64,000 nt of DNA from Arthrobacter sp. KBS0703 (GCF_002008315.2 NZ_MVDG02000001.1:620001-684000), one strand, 5' to 3'. Positions 16,940 to 25,784 are shown, counted from the first letter of the stretch. The notes: a model not told the origin generated them from the sequence alone. Numbers and translations are program-made.

Positions 16940-17313
16940 GAAAGGGCAGGCACGAGCTCCGTTAAACACGGATTGTGTAGATTCATGTTTGCCAGGAGTG
17001 CTTGTGCCTGCCGTCCCATCATCGGTCATGGGTCCGCTGTGGGCCCAATTCGAGGCCCTGATCCCGCCGGTGGTCGACGCGCACCCGCTCGGGTGCCACC
17101 GACCCCGGGTCCCGGACCGGACCGTGTTCGAGAAACTGGTGCAGGTGCTCGGGGCCGCCTACGAGAAGATCGCCGACACGAAGTGCTCGGCCATCACTTT
17201 CCGACGCCGGCGGGACAAGTGGATCAATGCTGGGGTCTTCGAACAACTCGAGCAGTTGTGCCTGGAGGCCTACGACCACATCGTCGGCATCGAAATCGCG
17301 GACCTGGCCGTGG
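16940..17313 (+). pseudogene. IS5-family transposase, 5' fragment
   Basis: The region from the GCAGGCAC motif near 16947 through about residue 108 of the transposase closely matches the complete IS at 18168-19129, for example VPAVPSSVMGPLWAQFEALI and LEQLCLEAYDHIVGIE. Homology stops abruptly after DLAVV at about 17313. It lacks two residues (VL in QVLVLGAAYEK) relative to the intact copy. All DDE catalytic residues are missing, so it is inactive. It differs enough to be a related IS rather than a recent copy. Confidence 0.8.
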
Positions 17314-17397
17314 TGTTAACGCCGACCGAGAAGTTCACGATTGTCAGCACGGCTCGGCCGTTGGGTTTCCTCCGGGGCCGACACGCCGGTCTAGTGC

Positions 17398-17943
17398 TCA
17401 GTCCTTGTCGTTCTCCAAGAAGTTGCTCACGTAGGTATCCGCGTCCATGCCGAAGATCTTGGCCTGCTCGCGATGTTGCCAATTCAGTTCGCTGTGGTCT
17501 CCGTACCACTCGTGCTGCATCTGCCGACGAGACTTGAACTGGAAGTCGTCGTGGTCGGAGTCGCGAGCCCGCTCCCGTCTGCTCGCGTATCCAATGCTCT
17601 CGAGGTACTCGTCGACCGCACGTAGCGCGTCCTTTTTCACCCGGTCTGCTGCAAACGCCGACTGAAACGTGAATGCGATGCTCAGAAGGCACCCGAGCAT
17701 GAACGCGGTACACATCGTGGCGCCAATGCTGAAGGTTATTCCATACATCGCGCCACCCACCGTCGCAGCGACGACGATGCCGATGATCCAGACGATGACG
17801 TAGACCAGGCGGGCGCTCCGGAGACGGCGGACGGCGCCGGGTGCCATTGTTGCGTACGAGGTCGCAATATTCGTCAGGCGCTTATACTCGACCAGTTCTG
17901 ACCGACGCAACAGGCTCGTGTCGATTTCCGCTCGCTTTGGCAA
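17398..17943 (-). CDS. Hypothetical membrane protein
   Basis: 181 residues. A basic N-terminus precedes two hydrophobic helices (LVYVIVWIIGIVVAATVGGA and FSIGATMCTAFMLGCLLSIA, about residues 45-92). A charged helical C-terminal half follows (RVKKDALRAVDEYLESIGYA, then EWYGDHSELNWQHREQAKIF). It is trapped between two IS5-related copies, so it may be passenger DNA moved with them. No family is recognised. Confidence 0.6.
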   Translation of the reverse strand: MPKRAEIDTSLLRRSELVEYKRLTNIATSYATMAPGAVRRLRSARLVYVIVWIIGIVVAATVGGAMYGITFSIGATMCTAFMLGCLLSIAFTFQSAFAADRVKKDALRAVDEYLESIGYASRRERARDSDHDDFQFKSRRQMQHEWYGDHSELNWQHREQAKIFGMDADTYVSNFLENDKD

Positions 17944-18167
17944 ATGTGTCCCTATTCGATTGGCCGACGACCGGCCGGTCTCTCCGGCTGATCGCCGGTG
18001 GCACTATTCTTTGCTATGTGCGGCGTCATGGACAAGCTGGACCGCACAGGTTCTCGATGGGCGCGGACATTTCCGTACGGCCTCCTGGGCGGTGGCGGCA
18101 CGTAGAGCCTGTTCCTAAACCTGTAGGCGGTGCCGTGGGGCGGCCGGCATCCGGGCGTGGGTTGTTA

Positions 18168-19129
18168 AGAGATCGCGCCAGTAGGCGGGGTCGGACCCGA
18201 ATTAACGAGGCAGGCACAAGCCCTGTTAGACACGGATTGTCTAGATTCGCGTTTTGCCCGGAGTACTTGTGCCTGCCGTCCCATCATCCGTCATGAAACC
18301 CCTGTGGACCCAATTCGAGGCCTTGATCCCGCCCGTCATCGATAGCCACCCGCTGGGCTGCCACCGGCCTCGGGTGCCGAACCGGACCGTGTTCGAGAAA
18401 CTGCTCCAGGTCCTCGTCCTCGGGGCTGCGTACGAAAAGATCGCCGATTCCACCTGCTCGGCCACCACGCTGCGCAGGCGCCGGGACGAGTGGATCACCG
18501 CCGGAATCTTCGAGCGGCTCGAGCAGCTGTGCCTGGAGGCCTACGACCGCATCGTCGGCATCGACTTCGCGGACCTGGCCGTGGACGGGTGCATCGTCAA
18601 GGCCCCCTGCGGCGGCGAAGCCGCGGGCCGGTCCACGGTGATGGCCGGCGGCAAGTTCGGCACCAAGCGCTCGGTGCTGGTCGACGGCAAAGGCATTCCG
18701 CTCGGCACGGTGGTCGCGCCGGCGAACCGCCACGACTCGCCGCTGCTGCGGCCCACCCTGGAGCGGCTGGGCCGGTTCGGGTTCCACCTGCCGCCGGCCA
18801 TCACCGTGCATCTGGACGCCGGCTACGACTCGGCCAGGACGCGCGGCCTGCTCGACGAACTCGGCTGCGCCGGCGAGGTCGCCGCCAAGGGAAAGCCCGC
18901 CCCGATCCAGGTCGGCAAGCGCTGGGTCGTCGAACGCACGAACTCCTGGCACAACCGCGGCTTCAAGAAACTCGCCATCTGCATCGAACGGCGCATCCGC
19001 GTCATCGACGCGTTCATCGCCCTGGCCAACGCGATCATCACGCTCCGTCGGCTTATCCGCGAGGCCTGGACCACCCACCGGTGGGACACCCGCCCCGCAC
19101 CCCGTCCCTGACCAATTGGCGCGATCTCT
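18168..19129 (+). mobile_element. Complete IS5-family insertion sequence, 962 bp
   Basis: 13-bp perfect terminal inverted repeats, AGAGATCGCGCCA at 18168-18180 and its complement at 19117-19129, enclose one transposase gene. The flanks (TTA on the left, AAA on the right) do not form the direct repeat expected of a simple insertion, which suggests later rearrangement, perhaps by recombination with the partial copy at 16940-17313. Confidence 0.8.
18254..19111 (+). CDS. IS5-family transposase (DDE)
   Basis: About 280-285 residues, full length for the family. The N-terminal DUF4096-like region (MKPLWTQFEALIPPVIDSHP, RRRRDEWITAGIFERLEQLC) is followed by the DDE domain. The first Asp is in LAVDGCIVKAP, the second in VHLDAGYDSARTRG, and the Glu in RWVVERTNSWHNRGFK. 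It cuts and rejoins the element ends. The longest frame uses TTG at 18254; GTG at 18269 or ATG at 18293 may be the real start. The whole product is uninterrupted, so the element may be active. Confidence 0.9.
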   Translation: MPGVLVPAVPSSVMKPLWTQFEALIPPVIDSHPLGCHRPRVPNRTVFEKLLQVLVLGAAYEKIADSTCSATTLRRRRDEWITAGIFERLEQLCLEAYDRIVGIDFADLAVDGCIVKAPCGGEAAGRSTVMAGGKFGTKRSVLVDGKGIPLGTVVAPANRHDSPLLRPTLERLGRFGFHLPPAITVHLDAGYDSARTRGLLDELGCAGEVAAKGKPAPIQVGKRWVVERTNSWHNRGFKKLAICIERRIRVIDAFIALANAIITLRRLIREAWTTHRWDTRPAPRP

Positions 19130-19230
19130 AAACCACGTGCGCAGCACAGATCTGGCCTGTACAGTCCGAGGCGGCACTCAGGAAAGCTGCACGATCCCGA
19201 GGTGCCGGCCGCATTACCGCGAAGTCCAGC

Positions 19231-19512
19231 TCAGCGCCCCGCGTCCCTAGGAGCGTCCACTGGGTATTCACGCAGTATTCCGGCCAGAAGACGGACAGTT
19301 GCCGGGTCCTGGCCCCACGGCACCCCCGAACGGGTGGAGGCGTGGAAGTTCATCACCTTGGAGCTCTTCGCGGCTTCCGTCAGCTCGGCCCAGGCATCCT
19401 CCAGGTCCTTGGTTTGGGCCAGCGGAGCATTCGCCTCGCGTGCAGCGGAAAATTCGGTGGCGGGGCTACCCGAGCTTCTGGTCCTACGGTGGAAAAGTTG
19501 TTTGAAACGCAC
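19231..19512 (-). CDS. Small hypothetical protein
   Basis: 93 residues from a GTG at 19512. The sequence is protein-like from RFKQLFHRRTRSSGSPATEF to the end (VMNFHASTRSGVPWGQDPAT, LLAGILREYP). The frame extends upstream to 19761, but that part is Arg/His/Cys-rich and overlaps the lipoprotein gene, so it is excluded. No family is recognised. Confidence 0.45.
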   Translation of the reverse strand: MRFKQLFHRRTRSSGSPATEFSAAREANAPLAQTKDLEDAWAELTEAAKSSKVMNFHASTRSGVPWGQDPATVRLLAGILREYPVDAPRDAGR

Positions 19513-19553
19513 GCGCGTCTCCCTTCTGACAGTGCTTAGCGATGTGACTCCGT

Positions 19554-20096
19554 CTAGGGCGCCGGGACCATCCAGAAGCCGGCGACGGCTGCGCTGTCCG
19601 GCTCGGTGGTCATGGGCACGAGATGCGTCAGGACCTGACCTGCCGCGAGGTTCACGATCATGGTGCTGGCTGTTCCACACTTGAGCGCGAGTTCGTGGGT
19701 TGATCCTCCTCTGCGGTCCGGCTGCGCAATGAGGAGGGCAGCATCCGTGATACCGACACACGCAGAGGTCACCTTGTAGCGTCCGTGAGGTATGCCCGGC
19801 AGCGAGGTGCGGTGCCCGTCGCTTCCAAGTCCGCCGGATCCGCCCAAGACGAGGTCAGGGGGTCTGGGGCCGAGGATCCGGTCCAGTTGTACCCGGTTGC
19901 TTGCCTGTTCCCTGGCAATGGCGGGATCGGCCGTCGGCGGGGGAGGCGGGGCCGGCCGGGAAGTTGATGCCGGCGGGACAGTCGCAGCGCCCGCCTCGTC
20001 GTCCGTGTACGCACAGGCACTCAAGACACCTGTCGAGCTGGCAAATACCAGCAGCAATGCCATGCCGCAGACTCGTTTCCCCCCAAGGAACCCCAT
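19554..20096 (-). CDS. Hypothetical lipoprotein
   Basis: 180 residues. The N-terminal signal GGKRVCGMALLLVFASSTG ends with lipobox LSAC (Cys at about residue 28). A Pro-rich linker (PAPPPPPTADP) and a C-terminal beta-rich domain with two cysteines (SACVGITDAALL and LALKCGTASTM) follow. It is likely exported and lipid-anchored. Function unknown. Confidence 0.6.
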   Translation of the reverse strand: MGFLGGKRVCGMALLLVFASSTGVLSACAYTDDEAGAATVPPASTSRPAPPPPPTADPAIAREQASNRVQLDRILGPRPPDLVLGGSGGLGSDGHRTSLPGIPHGRYKVTSACVGITDAALLIAQPDRRGGSTHELALKCGTASTMIVNLAAGQVLTHLVPMTTEPDSAAVAGFWMVPAP

Positions 20097-20215
20097 GCCC
20101 GAAGCCTACCGGCATGCGCACAGGTGGGCTACCGCCGGCCCGGCGCCTGAGGGTAGCGCCTGTCCGCTGTGTCCCTCCGTGTTCGGACTGTTGAGCGGAC
20201 CGGACCCGGACGGCA

Positions 20216-20959
20216 TCAGTCGATTCCGGGAGCTTCGGCCGGCACCAGTCCCCGCCGTTTCATCTCCGCGGAAATGAACATACCCCGCAGGCCGGTCACG
20301 GCACCGCCACCGATCCTGTTGAGCAAGTAGTCGGGCGGGACGCTGCGGACGAGCCGTGCCTCCATGGCGTCGTAGTTGATGGTGCGGGCGGCGAAGATCC
20401 GGGTGGTGTCCAGCGCGCGGAACGAATCGATCGACATCACTGACTCCTCAACCCCGCCCCACAGCAGCCGGTCGAACTGTTTGGTGCCGGTCCAGTGTGC
20501 CTTGATGCGTTTGCGCATGTCCCACGACGACTGCCCGATGTAGGCCTGGCGGTACTCGTCGAGTACCAACACGTAGACGCCCCATTCTCCATCCAGGGTC
20601 TTCAGATCGGTCACCGGCCGGAGGCGCTTGTTCTTACGGAGCATCTCGCCCAGGGCCTCGTCAAAGGACTCTTGGGGGATCTGCGCGAAGAAGGCCATGT
20701 TCAGGTCGAAGTTTTCCAGGGCCATTTCCCGGTGGCGACGGCAGAACTCGTCGGTACGGATCGTCAGCTCAGCGTCCTCATAATGCGGGGCAAGGTAAGC
20801 CCTCAGCTCGTCGGTCATGATGTGCTCGGGGATCCGGGTCGATGACTTCTTGTTCACCAGCGCGTACATCTCGCGCGTTAGGCAGTGCCCGTACTTCCCC
20901 GGCCGGATCAGCTCCCCGAAATGCTCGACAGGGGGCGTGCCTGGAAGCCTGGCTGCCAT
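20216..20959 (-). CDS. GIY-YIG nuclease-domain protein
   Basis: 247 residues. The domain at about residues 125-215 begins GEWGVYVLVLDEYRQAYIGQ, a GIY-YIG core of the form GVYVL...AYIGQS, followed by DMRKRIKAHW where Arg is the usual catalytic position. A later MEARLVRSVPPDYLLNRIGG may supply the metal-binding Glu and the conserved Asn. The helical N-terminal 120 residues are unassigned. It is last in a tight three-gene minus-strand operon (13 and 48 bp gaps) next to recombinase, restriction and BREX genes, which hints at a mobile-element or defence role (inference). Confidence 0.7.
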   Translation of the reverse strand: MAARLPGTPPVEHFGELIRPGKYGHCLTREMYALVNKKSSTRIPEHIMTDELRAYLAPHYEDAELTIRTDEFCRRHREMALENFDLNMAFFAQIPQESFDEALGEMLRKNKRLRPVTDLKTLDGEWGVYVLVLDEYRQAYIGQSSWDMRKRIKAHWTGTKQFDRLLWGGVEESVMSIDSFRALDTTRIFAARTINYDAMEARLVRSVPPDYLLNRIGGGAVTGLRGMFISAEMKRRGLVPAEAPGID

Positions 20960-20972
20960 GGCTGTTCGCCGT

Positions 20973-21272
20973 CTAAAATTCGGCGAAGGGCGACAGGGCC
21001 TGGAGGTCGAAGGCCAGCGCCTCCATCTTGGGCGTTACAGGTCCGGGTTGTTCGGACGGGTCACCGAACCACTTGTGCCACACGCAAGCCACGACTTCCG
21101 GGGTGATCGGTTCGCCGGCGGCCAGCAGCTGCGCGAAGTCCTCCATTTCCGGGTCATACTCGTCAGCGGGGGCACCCAGGTCTAGGACCCCGAGCAGGTC
21201 ATGGGAGTTGAGGATTCCGGTGACGGACTCGCGGAGTTGGGCTGCACTGCTGTTGAGGCTCATTGGCGCCAT
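20973..21272 (-). CDS. Small acidic hypothetical protein
   Basis: 99 residues, acidic. It contains NSHDLLGVLDLGAPADEYDP and PEVVACVWHKWFGDPSEQPG, a pattern I associate with a widespread actinobacterial family of unknown function. It lies between the zinc-ribbon gene and the GIY-YIG gene with short gaps, so it is probably co-transcribed. It could be an accessory or immunity partner, but nothing in the sequence proves that. Confidence 0.55.
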   Translation of the reverse strand: MAPMSLNSSAAQLRESVTGILNSHDLLGVLDLGAPADEYDPEMEDFAQLLAAGEPITPEVVACVWHKWFGDPSEQPGPVTPKMEALAFDLQALSPFAEF

Positions 21273-21320
21273 TCTAGGAGTTTTCGGGCCGCATGGCAGT
21301 GAGAGACGGCGGGACCTCAG

Positions 21321-22442
21321 CTATGCCGGCCGAATGTCTTGCCAGGGTTGATTATCGAGGGCATTCAGAACCTTGTCGGCGTGGGTGAGGAGGGCGGCCA
21401 GATTGGCGACCTTTGTGAGCCATGCCAGATCCGCCTCGTCGTTGTTCTCGGCGTTGGGCCCTCCGATGGCGTGCAGGAAGTCGTGCCTGACCACAGGCGA
21501 CACTCCTGCCAGATACTGGTCCGCCACGTAGTGCCCCATTTTCGACAAGACGCCGTGGACCTCGATGGGTTCGGGAGTCCGCAGCTCTCCCTGCCGCGCG
21601 GCTGCCCGCTGCCGCAGCTTCTCCAATGGGCTTAGGGCCCTTCCGGCAGCTGCTTCCCTGATTTCGCCCACGCCCTTCCGGTAGGAGCGCATCCGCGCGA
21701 GGGTGGCTTCACTGTGCGGATCCACGAGCCTTGGAACGGGCAGCCGGATTTGCTGGGTAGACGCTGTGGCATCCCGTACTAGGGCTAGCGAGATGCTACC
21801 CATCGCCTCGTGAGCATTCAGGTAGCGGATAACGTCCCAGTTCTGGGCAGCGAGGTCCATCCAAGTGATTTTCGCCGCTTGTTCGTGGTTCTCGTCCCGC
21901 CAGTCGGGGGCGACGCGGATGTCCTGTCGAAGCCGGACGCGGTGCAAGTAAAAGACTGATTCACGATCGTCCTGCTCTTCCATCCGGCGCAGCATTGACT
22001 CGATAGCTGCCTCGTAAGTGCCAACATGAAGTGCCTGGTTTTCGTAAAACCGGCGGTGCCTTTCGATTTGCTCCTCTGGCCAGCATGCCGTTTCGCGAAG
22101 ATGTCGGAGTTCCTTGTCTGGCAATGTCCAGGAAGCCCTCGGCCATTCGGGATCTGTTGTCGTGTGGTACCAAGCCAGCTCCGGAACTTTCGTTGCATCA
22201 AGGGCCTCGTCCTCCAGGTCCCTGAGATCGATAACCTTCGGTCCAAAGTTGAAGTCCTCGCGGCAGCCGGAGCAGGCTGTCATCCCAGACCCAGAGAGCG
22301 AATGGTAGTTCTCGGCGGTCATTAAGTTGCTGACCATGCAGTGCTCACACCGCATCCGGTAGTCGTAGGTGAAATTGATTTCTCGTTCGCGCAGCACCTG
22401 CCAATTATCACTGCCGGAAGTCCTTTCCCCGGCGGCAGACAC
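21321..22442 (-). CDS. Hypothetical zinc-ribbon protein
   Basis: 373 residues. A CEHC...CSGC pair (about residues 33-60) forms a likely zinc ribbon. Downstream, PELAWYHTTTDPEWPRASW and NQALHVGTYEAAIESMLRRM resemble the (Y/F)H-T and LHxGTxxAA signatures sometimes seen in ADP-ribosyltransferase-like proteins. This is only a visual resemblance and is not secure. The C-terminal 150 residues are helical. It is first in a three-gene operon with a small acidic protein and a GIY-YIG nuclease. Confidence 0.5.
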   Translation of the reverse strand: MSAAGERTSGSDNWQVLREREINFTYDYRMRCEHCMVSNLMTAENYHSLSGSGMTACSGCREDFNFGPKVIDLRDLEDEALDATKVPELAWYHTTTDPEWPRASWTLPDKELRHLRETACWPEEQIERHRRFYENQALHVGTYEAAIESMLRRMEEQDDRESVFYLHRVRLRQDIRVAPDWRDENHEQAAKITWMDLAAQNWDVIRYLNAHEAMGSISLALVRDATASTQQIRLPVPRLVDPHSEATLARMRSYRKGVGEIREAAAGRALSPLEKLRQRAAARQGELRTPEPIEVHGVLSKMGHYVADQYLAGVSPVVRHDFLHAIGGPNAENNDEADLAWLTKVANLAALLTHADKVLNALDNQPWQDIRPA

Positions 22443-22811
22443 TTCCTATGTCTCCGGGCTGCCCGGCCCGGGGACAAGTCGCCGCTGCTTGATTTCCCAC
22501 GGGAGGAAGCTGTCGTCCATGATCCTTTACCCGCCGGGTACCCGGTTCAGCACGAAGGCCGGCGGGAAGCCCAGGATGAGGCGCTCCTCCAGTTCGAGCC
22601 CTCGGATTGTTTGGCAGCGAAGATACGGGCGGTGTCCAGCTGATAACCGACCTTCTAGCCGTCTCAGGAACTATAGCTTGATGAGGAACACCGCCGCAGA
22701 CCGATTTGACGCCGAAAAACGGCCAGAATTGTCTTACCGAGTCTGTCTCACTGGGGGAGTCTCACAAGCTCTCAAGGCTAAATGACACACCCCCGATCTA
22801 GCATGTGCGTC

Positions 22812-23480
22812 ATGGGACTTCTACTGGGGTACGTCAGGGTTTCAACGACCGATCAGCGCGGCCAGATGCAGTTCGACGCACTCATCGAAGCCGGCGTTCC
22901 GGAAGAGCAGATCTACTTTGACCAGCTCTCCGGCGCGAAGGCTGCAAAGGAGCGGCCGGGGCTCAGCGCCCTCCTGTCCTACGCGCGACGGGACGACACC
23001 GTGCTGGTCTATCGGATCGATCGCCTCGGAAGATCGCTGATCGACGTACTCAACACTGTGGCTGAAATGCAGGAACGTGGCATCGGGCTTCGGTCCCTCG
23101 TGGACGGGATCGACCCGAGCACAGCCTCCGGCCGGCTCCAGCTGGGACTGTTCGCCACCCTGGCCGAATACGAGCGGGAACTCATCAATGAGAGAGTCCG
23201 CGCCGGCGTCATGGCGGCCAAAGCCAGGGGTGTGAAGTTCGGGCAGAAACCGGTGAAGCAGGAAACGGTGGAAGCCAAACTCGAGGTTGCGCGTCGGCTC
23301 CTATCCGAAGGCAAGACGGCCACGCGCGTCGCGGAGACCGTCGGCTGGTCCAGGGCCACTCTGTACCGCTATCTCAAACAGCGCGGCGCCGAACAACCGG
23401 AGGAACCCGAGCGCCCGGTGGCTCTTGGCCGCGGCCGGTCCCAGTATGCGCACAGCAAGCCGCTGCCGGTCCGCGACTGA
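22812..23480 (+). CDS. Serine recombinase (resolvase/invertase family)
   Basis: 222 residues from the ATG at 22812. The N-terminal catalytic domain begins LLLGYVRVSTTDQRGQMQFD with the nucleophilic Ser in YVRVS. VLVYRIDRLGRSLIDVL carries the conserved R-x-D-R-L-x-R-S. The long E helix (LFATLAEYERELINERVRAG) and a C-terminal HTH (KTATRVAETVGWSRATLYRY) follow. It is a Tn3-resolvase/Pin-type enzyme that may resolve multimers or invert DNA of this element. The 30-residue upstream extension from 22782 is not needed. A res site probably lies just upstream (about 22640-22810), but I could not define subsites. Confidence 0.85.
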   Translation: MGLLLGYVRVSTTDQRGQMQFDALIEAGVPEEQIYFDQLSGAKAAKERPGLSALLSYARRDDTVLVYRIDRLGRSLIDVLNTVAEMQERGIGLRSLVDGIDPSTASGRLQLGLFATLAEYERELINERVRAGVMAAKARGVKFGQKPVKQETVEAKLEVARRLLSEGKTATRVAETVGWSRATLYRYLKQRGAEQPEEPERPVALGRGRSQYAHSKPLPVRD

Positions 23481-23587
23481 ACCTTGCGCGTGCGGGCCCA
23501 GGCCCATATCTGCGGCCAGAGTCGGTCGCTGTGGCTGAAGCGCGATCACCGGAATTCGACTAAAGAGGCTGTCCGGCCAAATGCGTT

Positions 23588-24547
23588 CTAATGCTGCTGG
23601 AGGGGTTTGTCGTGATGGTGCTGCCGGTGCCAGGCAAAATATCGCCCTGACCGGTCATCATGAGCCAGGCATCTCCGGCCGACGAGGTCCTCTATCCGGT
23701 CACCGATCTGCCCAGGGCCGGGCTTGCCGGGTTCTATGACGCCCGCTTCACCGACGACGACATAGCCAAACTCAAACAGCGCATCGCAGCCGAACAGGCA
23801 GGCAAGCATGGACACGTTCCGGATGTCCATGCGTTCGTCTTCGGAACACTCCGACCGAGGCTTGATATGGGCGGCAATCAGCAGTTGTTCCGGAAGATTC
23901 CGCCCGCACAGAGAACAATAATTGCCCCGGAACTGCAGCTGTTGCTGGCGCAGGAAACGCTGCTCTATCCGGACAGCCCCCATCGTCCACCGGTCGGTCG
24001 CGCCGCCGATGTAAAAATCGAGCGGGCTGGCTTCGTCGCGACCATCATCAGAATCGGCGGTAGTGACTTCCAGTCCTGATTGCTCCAACAGCCTTCGGGC
24101 TCCGGCGCGGTCCACCTCAAAGAAGTAGCCCCTCCTCAGGCCTCCCGCCGAGGTTAAGGGACCCCGGTCCGGCGGCAGGGTGCCAGAGACGAGCTCCCAC
24201 GGGATCCGTACCTCACAGAGCGGTTCCGTGAGGACCAGCGTTCCTTCCGTCTCGGCAGGCTCCTTGTATCCCCGTGGCGGATAGGAGGCCTCGGGCAGCG
24301 TAGCCACTCGGCTGATGCCACGGATCTCGGGGCGCGCATAGTGCAGGACGAGGTCACCTGGCCGGACGTCGTTCAATGTGCCCCAATGGACGACCCGTTG
24401 TCCTGCGTTGCCTTTCAGTGGCGCCCACAACGTCCCGTCCGGATAGACGGTCTTGAAGTTATCCGACTGGATGGCCAACCAAAAATTGGTGGACGGACGG
24501 ATGCGTGGCCCAAGGGATGCGGGGCCGGACTTTAGGGGCAGGGTCAT
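23588..24547 (-). CDS. EVE/PUA-like domain fused to HNH endonuclease
   Basis: 319 residues. The N-terminal domain (about 20-150) starts NFWLAIQSDNFKTV and contains PGDLVLHYARPEIRGISRV, a pattern of EVE/PUA-superfamily readers of modified bases. The C-terminal domain (about 205-285) is a canonical HNH nuclease: NYCSLCGRNLPEQLLIAAHI, KPRSECSEDERMDIRN, then LFGCDALFEFGYV. EVE-HNH and SRA-HNH fusions are known as modification-dependent (type IV-like) restriction enzymes. Next to BREX it probably broadens anti-phage coverage. Full length, no obvious defect. Confidence 0.75.
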   Translation of the reverse strand: MTLPLKSGPASLGPRIRPSTNFWLAIQSDNFKTVYPDGTLWAPLKGNAGQRVVHWGTLNDVRPGDLVLHYARPEIRGISRVATLPEASYPPRGYKEPAETEGTLVLTEPLCEVRIPWELVSGTLPPDRGPLTSAGGLRRGYFFEVDRAGARRLLEQSGLEVTTADSDDGRDEASPLDFYIGGATDRWTMGAVRIEQRFLRQQQLQFRGNYCSLCGRNLPEQLLIAAHIKPRSECSEDERMDIRNVSMLACLFGCDALFEFGYVVVGEAGVIEPGKPGPGQIGDRIEDLVGRRCLAHDDRSGRYFAWHRQHHHDKPLQQH

Positions 24548-24656
24548 GCCCTCATTTCTACAGGACGTGATGGCCGGATCCAGGGCTTTCCCTAGGACTA
24601 CCTACTGCCCGCCGGTAGAGTCAGAACACAAAGCTGGTTCCGGAACTGGGGGAGAC

Positions 24657-24809
24657 ATGAGGCTGGAAGGCTTTAACATCCTGGTGTTGCTGATGATGCT
24701 GGTCGTCGCCGTCGTTGTAATCGTCGCGGTGACGCTGATCGTCCGGTGGACGCTGCGTCTGGCGAACAGGCGACGCAATGATCCCGGTCGGGGAACTTCG
24801 CGGTCGTAA
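24657..24809 (+). CDS. Small single-helix membrane protein
   Basis: 50 residues from the ATG at 24657, with GGGGGAGA just upstream. One long hydrophobic helix (NILVLLMMLVVAVVVIVAVT) is followed by a basic tail (RLANRRRNDPGRG). Likely a small membrane peptide of unknown role. Confidence 0.55.
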   Translation: MRLEGFNILVLLMMLVVAVVVIVAVTLIVRWTLRLANRRRNDPGRGTSRS

Positions 24810-24813
24810 CCGC

Positions 24814-25357
24814 ATGCCTTCAATGCAGTCACGCGCTTCGAGGCTGGCTGTAGCCGTTGCACTGGCGCTGACCCTGGCCTCATGCGCCGGACCGTCCATC
24901 GAGGAGATGGGCCGGACCGCCATCCGGGAAAAGGCCGCCGAAGGCAAGGACTGGTTCACCAGGTTCACGGCCGCCACGGACACGGCCAACCGGGAGCTGG
25001 TCGCCTCGAAGCTGGAGGGCCTCGGTGATCCCCCTACGCTTACGGCTGGGACCCCGACGGGGACTTCTACACCGACCACTACTACCGCGAGCACCTGACC
25101 ACCAGCGGTTGGTGGGGCGGCGAACAGCGCACGTCAGTGCCTGCGTCCCGTTCGAGATGGAACTTGAGTCGGCGATCGCGACATCTGTTGACTGCCCTGA
25201 TGAACCTCCCTTCTCGGACTACACGGATGAGTGGGTGGTGGTGGCGTGAACCCGGGCCAGCGTAAGGGTCGCCACACCGACCTGGAGTACCGACCGGCTC
25301 CAAGACTGGGTGGCACGCTATCTTCAGGACAACGTCCGCGACCTGCGGTCGGCCTAG
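24814..25357 (+). pseudogene. Lipoprotein gene broken by frameshifts and a stop
   Basis: The protein starts as a lipoprotein (SRLAVAVALALTLASC, lipobox LASC). It continues in three successive frames that each read as good protein: frame 1 to about 25030; then YAYGWDPDGDFYTDHYYREH and TTSGWWGGEQRTSV; then CVPFEMELESAIATSV to WVVVA. A TGA at 25247 is followed in the same frame by TDRLQDWVARYLQDNVRDLR and a final TAG at 25355. Both shifts are explained by loss of one C, in the C run at 25030-25034 and at 25140-25141. It is either a decaying gene or carries sequence errors. Confidence 0.65.
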
Positions 25358-25385
25358 AACAGCCGGAAGAACAGAAGGAGCAGCT

Positions 25386-25784
25386 ATGGGTGCATGGGGA
25401 TTTCAGGCCTTCGAGAACGACGATGCCCTGGACTGGCTGGAAGAACTCGAAGCCGGCGGGGCCGAGGTGGTCCGCCAGGGCCTGACCGCTGTGGCGGACG
25501 GCTACATCGAAGCGCCCGACGGGAGCGTCGCCGTTGCGGCCGCCGAGATCACCGCTGCCGCGCAGGGGAACCCGCACGGCGACCTGCCCGAGGAGGTAGC
25601 CACGTGGGTGACCGCGCACGGATCAGCGCTCACGGCTGAAGACGCACAACTTGCCCTTGAGGCGGTTGAACGGGTTGCCGGCGACAAGTCCGAGCTTGCC
25701 GAACTGTGGGACGAGGCGGACGAGCCGGAGTGGAAAGAATCCCTCGACAACCTCTCCGAGCGGCTGCGGGAGGCACTGACGTGA
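25386..25784 (+). CDS. DUF4259 domain protein
   Basis: 132 residues. The N-terminus MGAWGFQAFENDDALDWLEE is the hallmark of DUF4259 (GaWGxxxFeNDDAxDW). An Ala/Glu-rich helical body and SELAELWDEADEPEWKESLD complete the usual pattern. The family is soluble and of unknown function. An AGAAGGAG lies 7 bases before the ATG. The stop overlaps the GTG of the next gene (GTGA), so the two are translationally coupled. Confidence 0.85.
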   Translation: MGAWGFQAFENDDALDWLEELEAGGAEVVRQGLTAVADGYIEAPDGSVAVAAAEITAAAQGNPHGDLPEEVATWVTAHGSALTAEDAQLALEAVERVAGDKSELAELWDEADEPEWKESLDNLSERLREALT

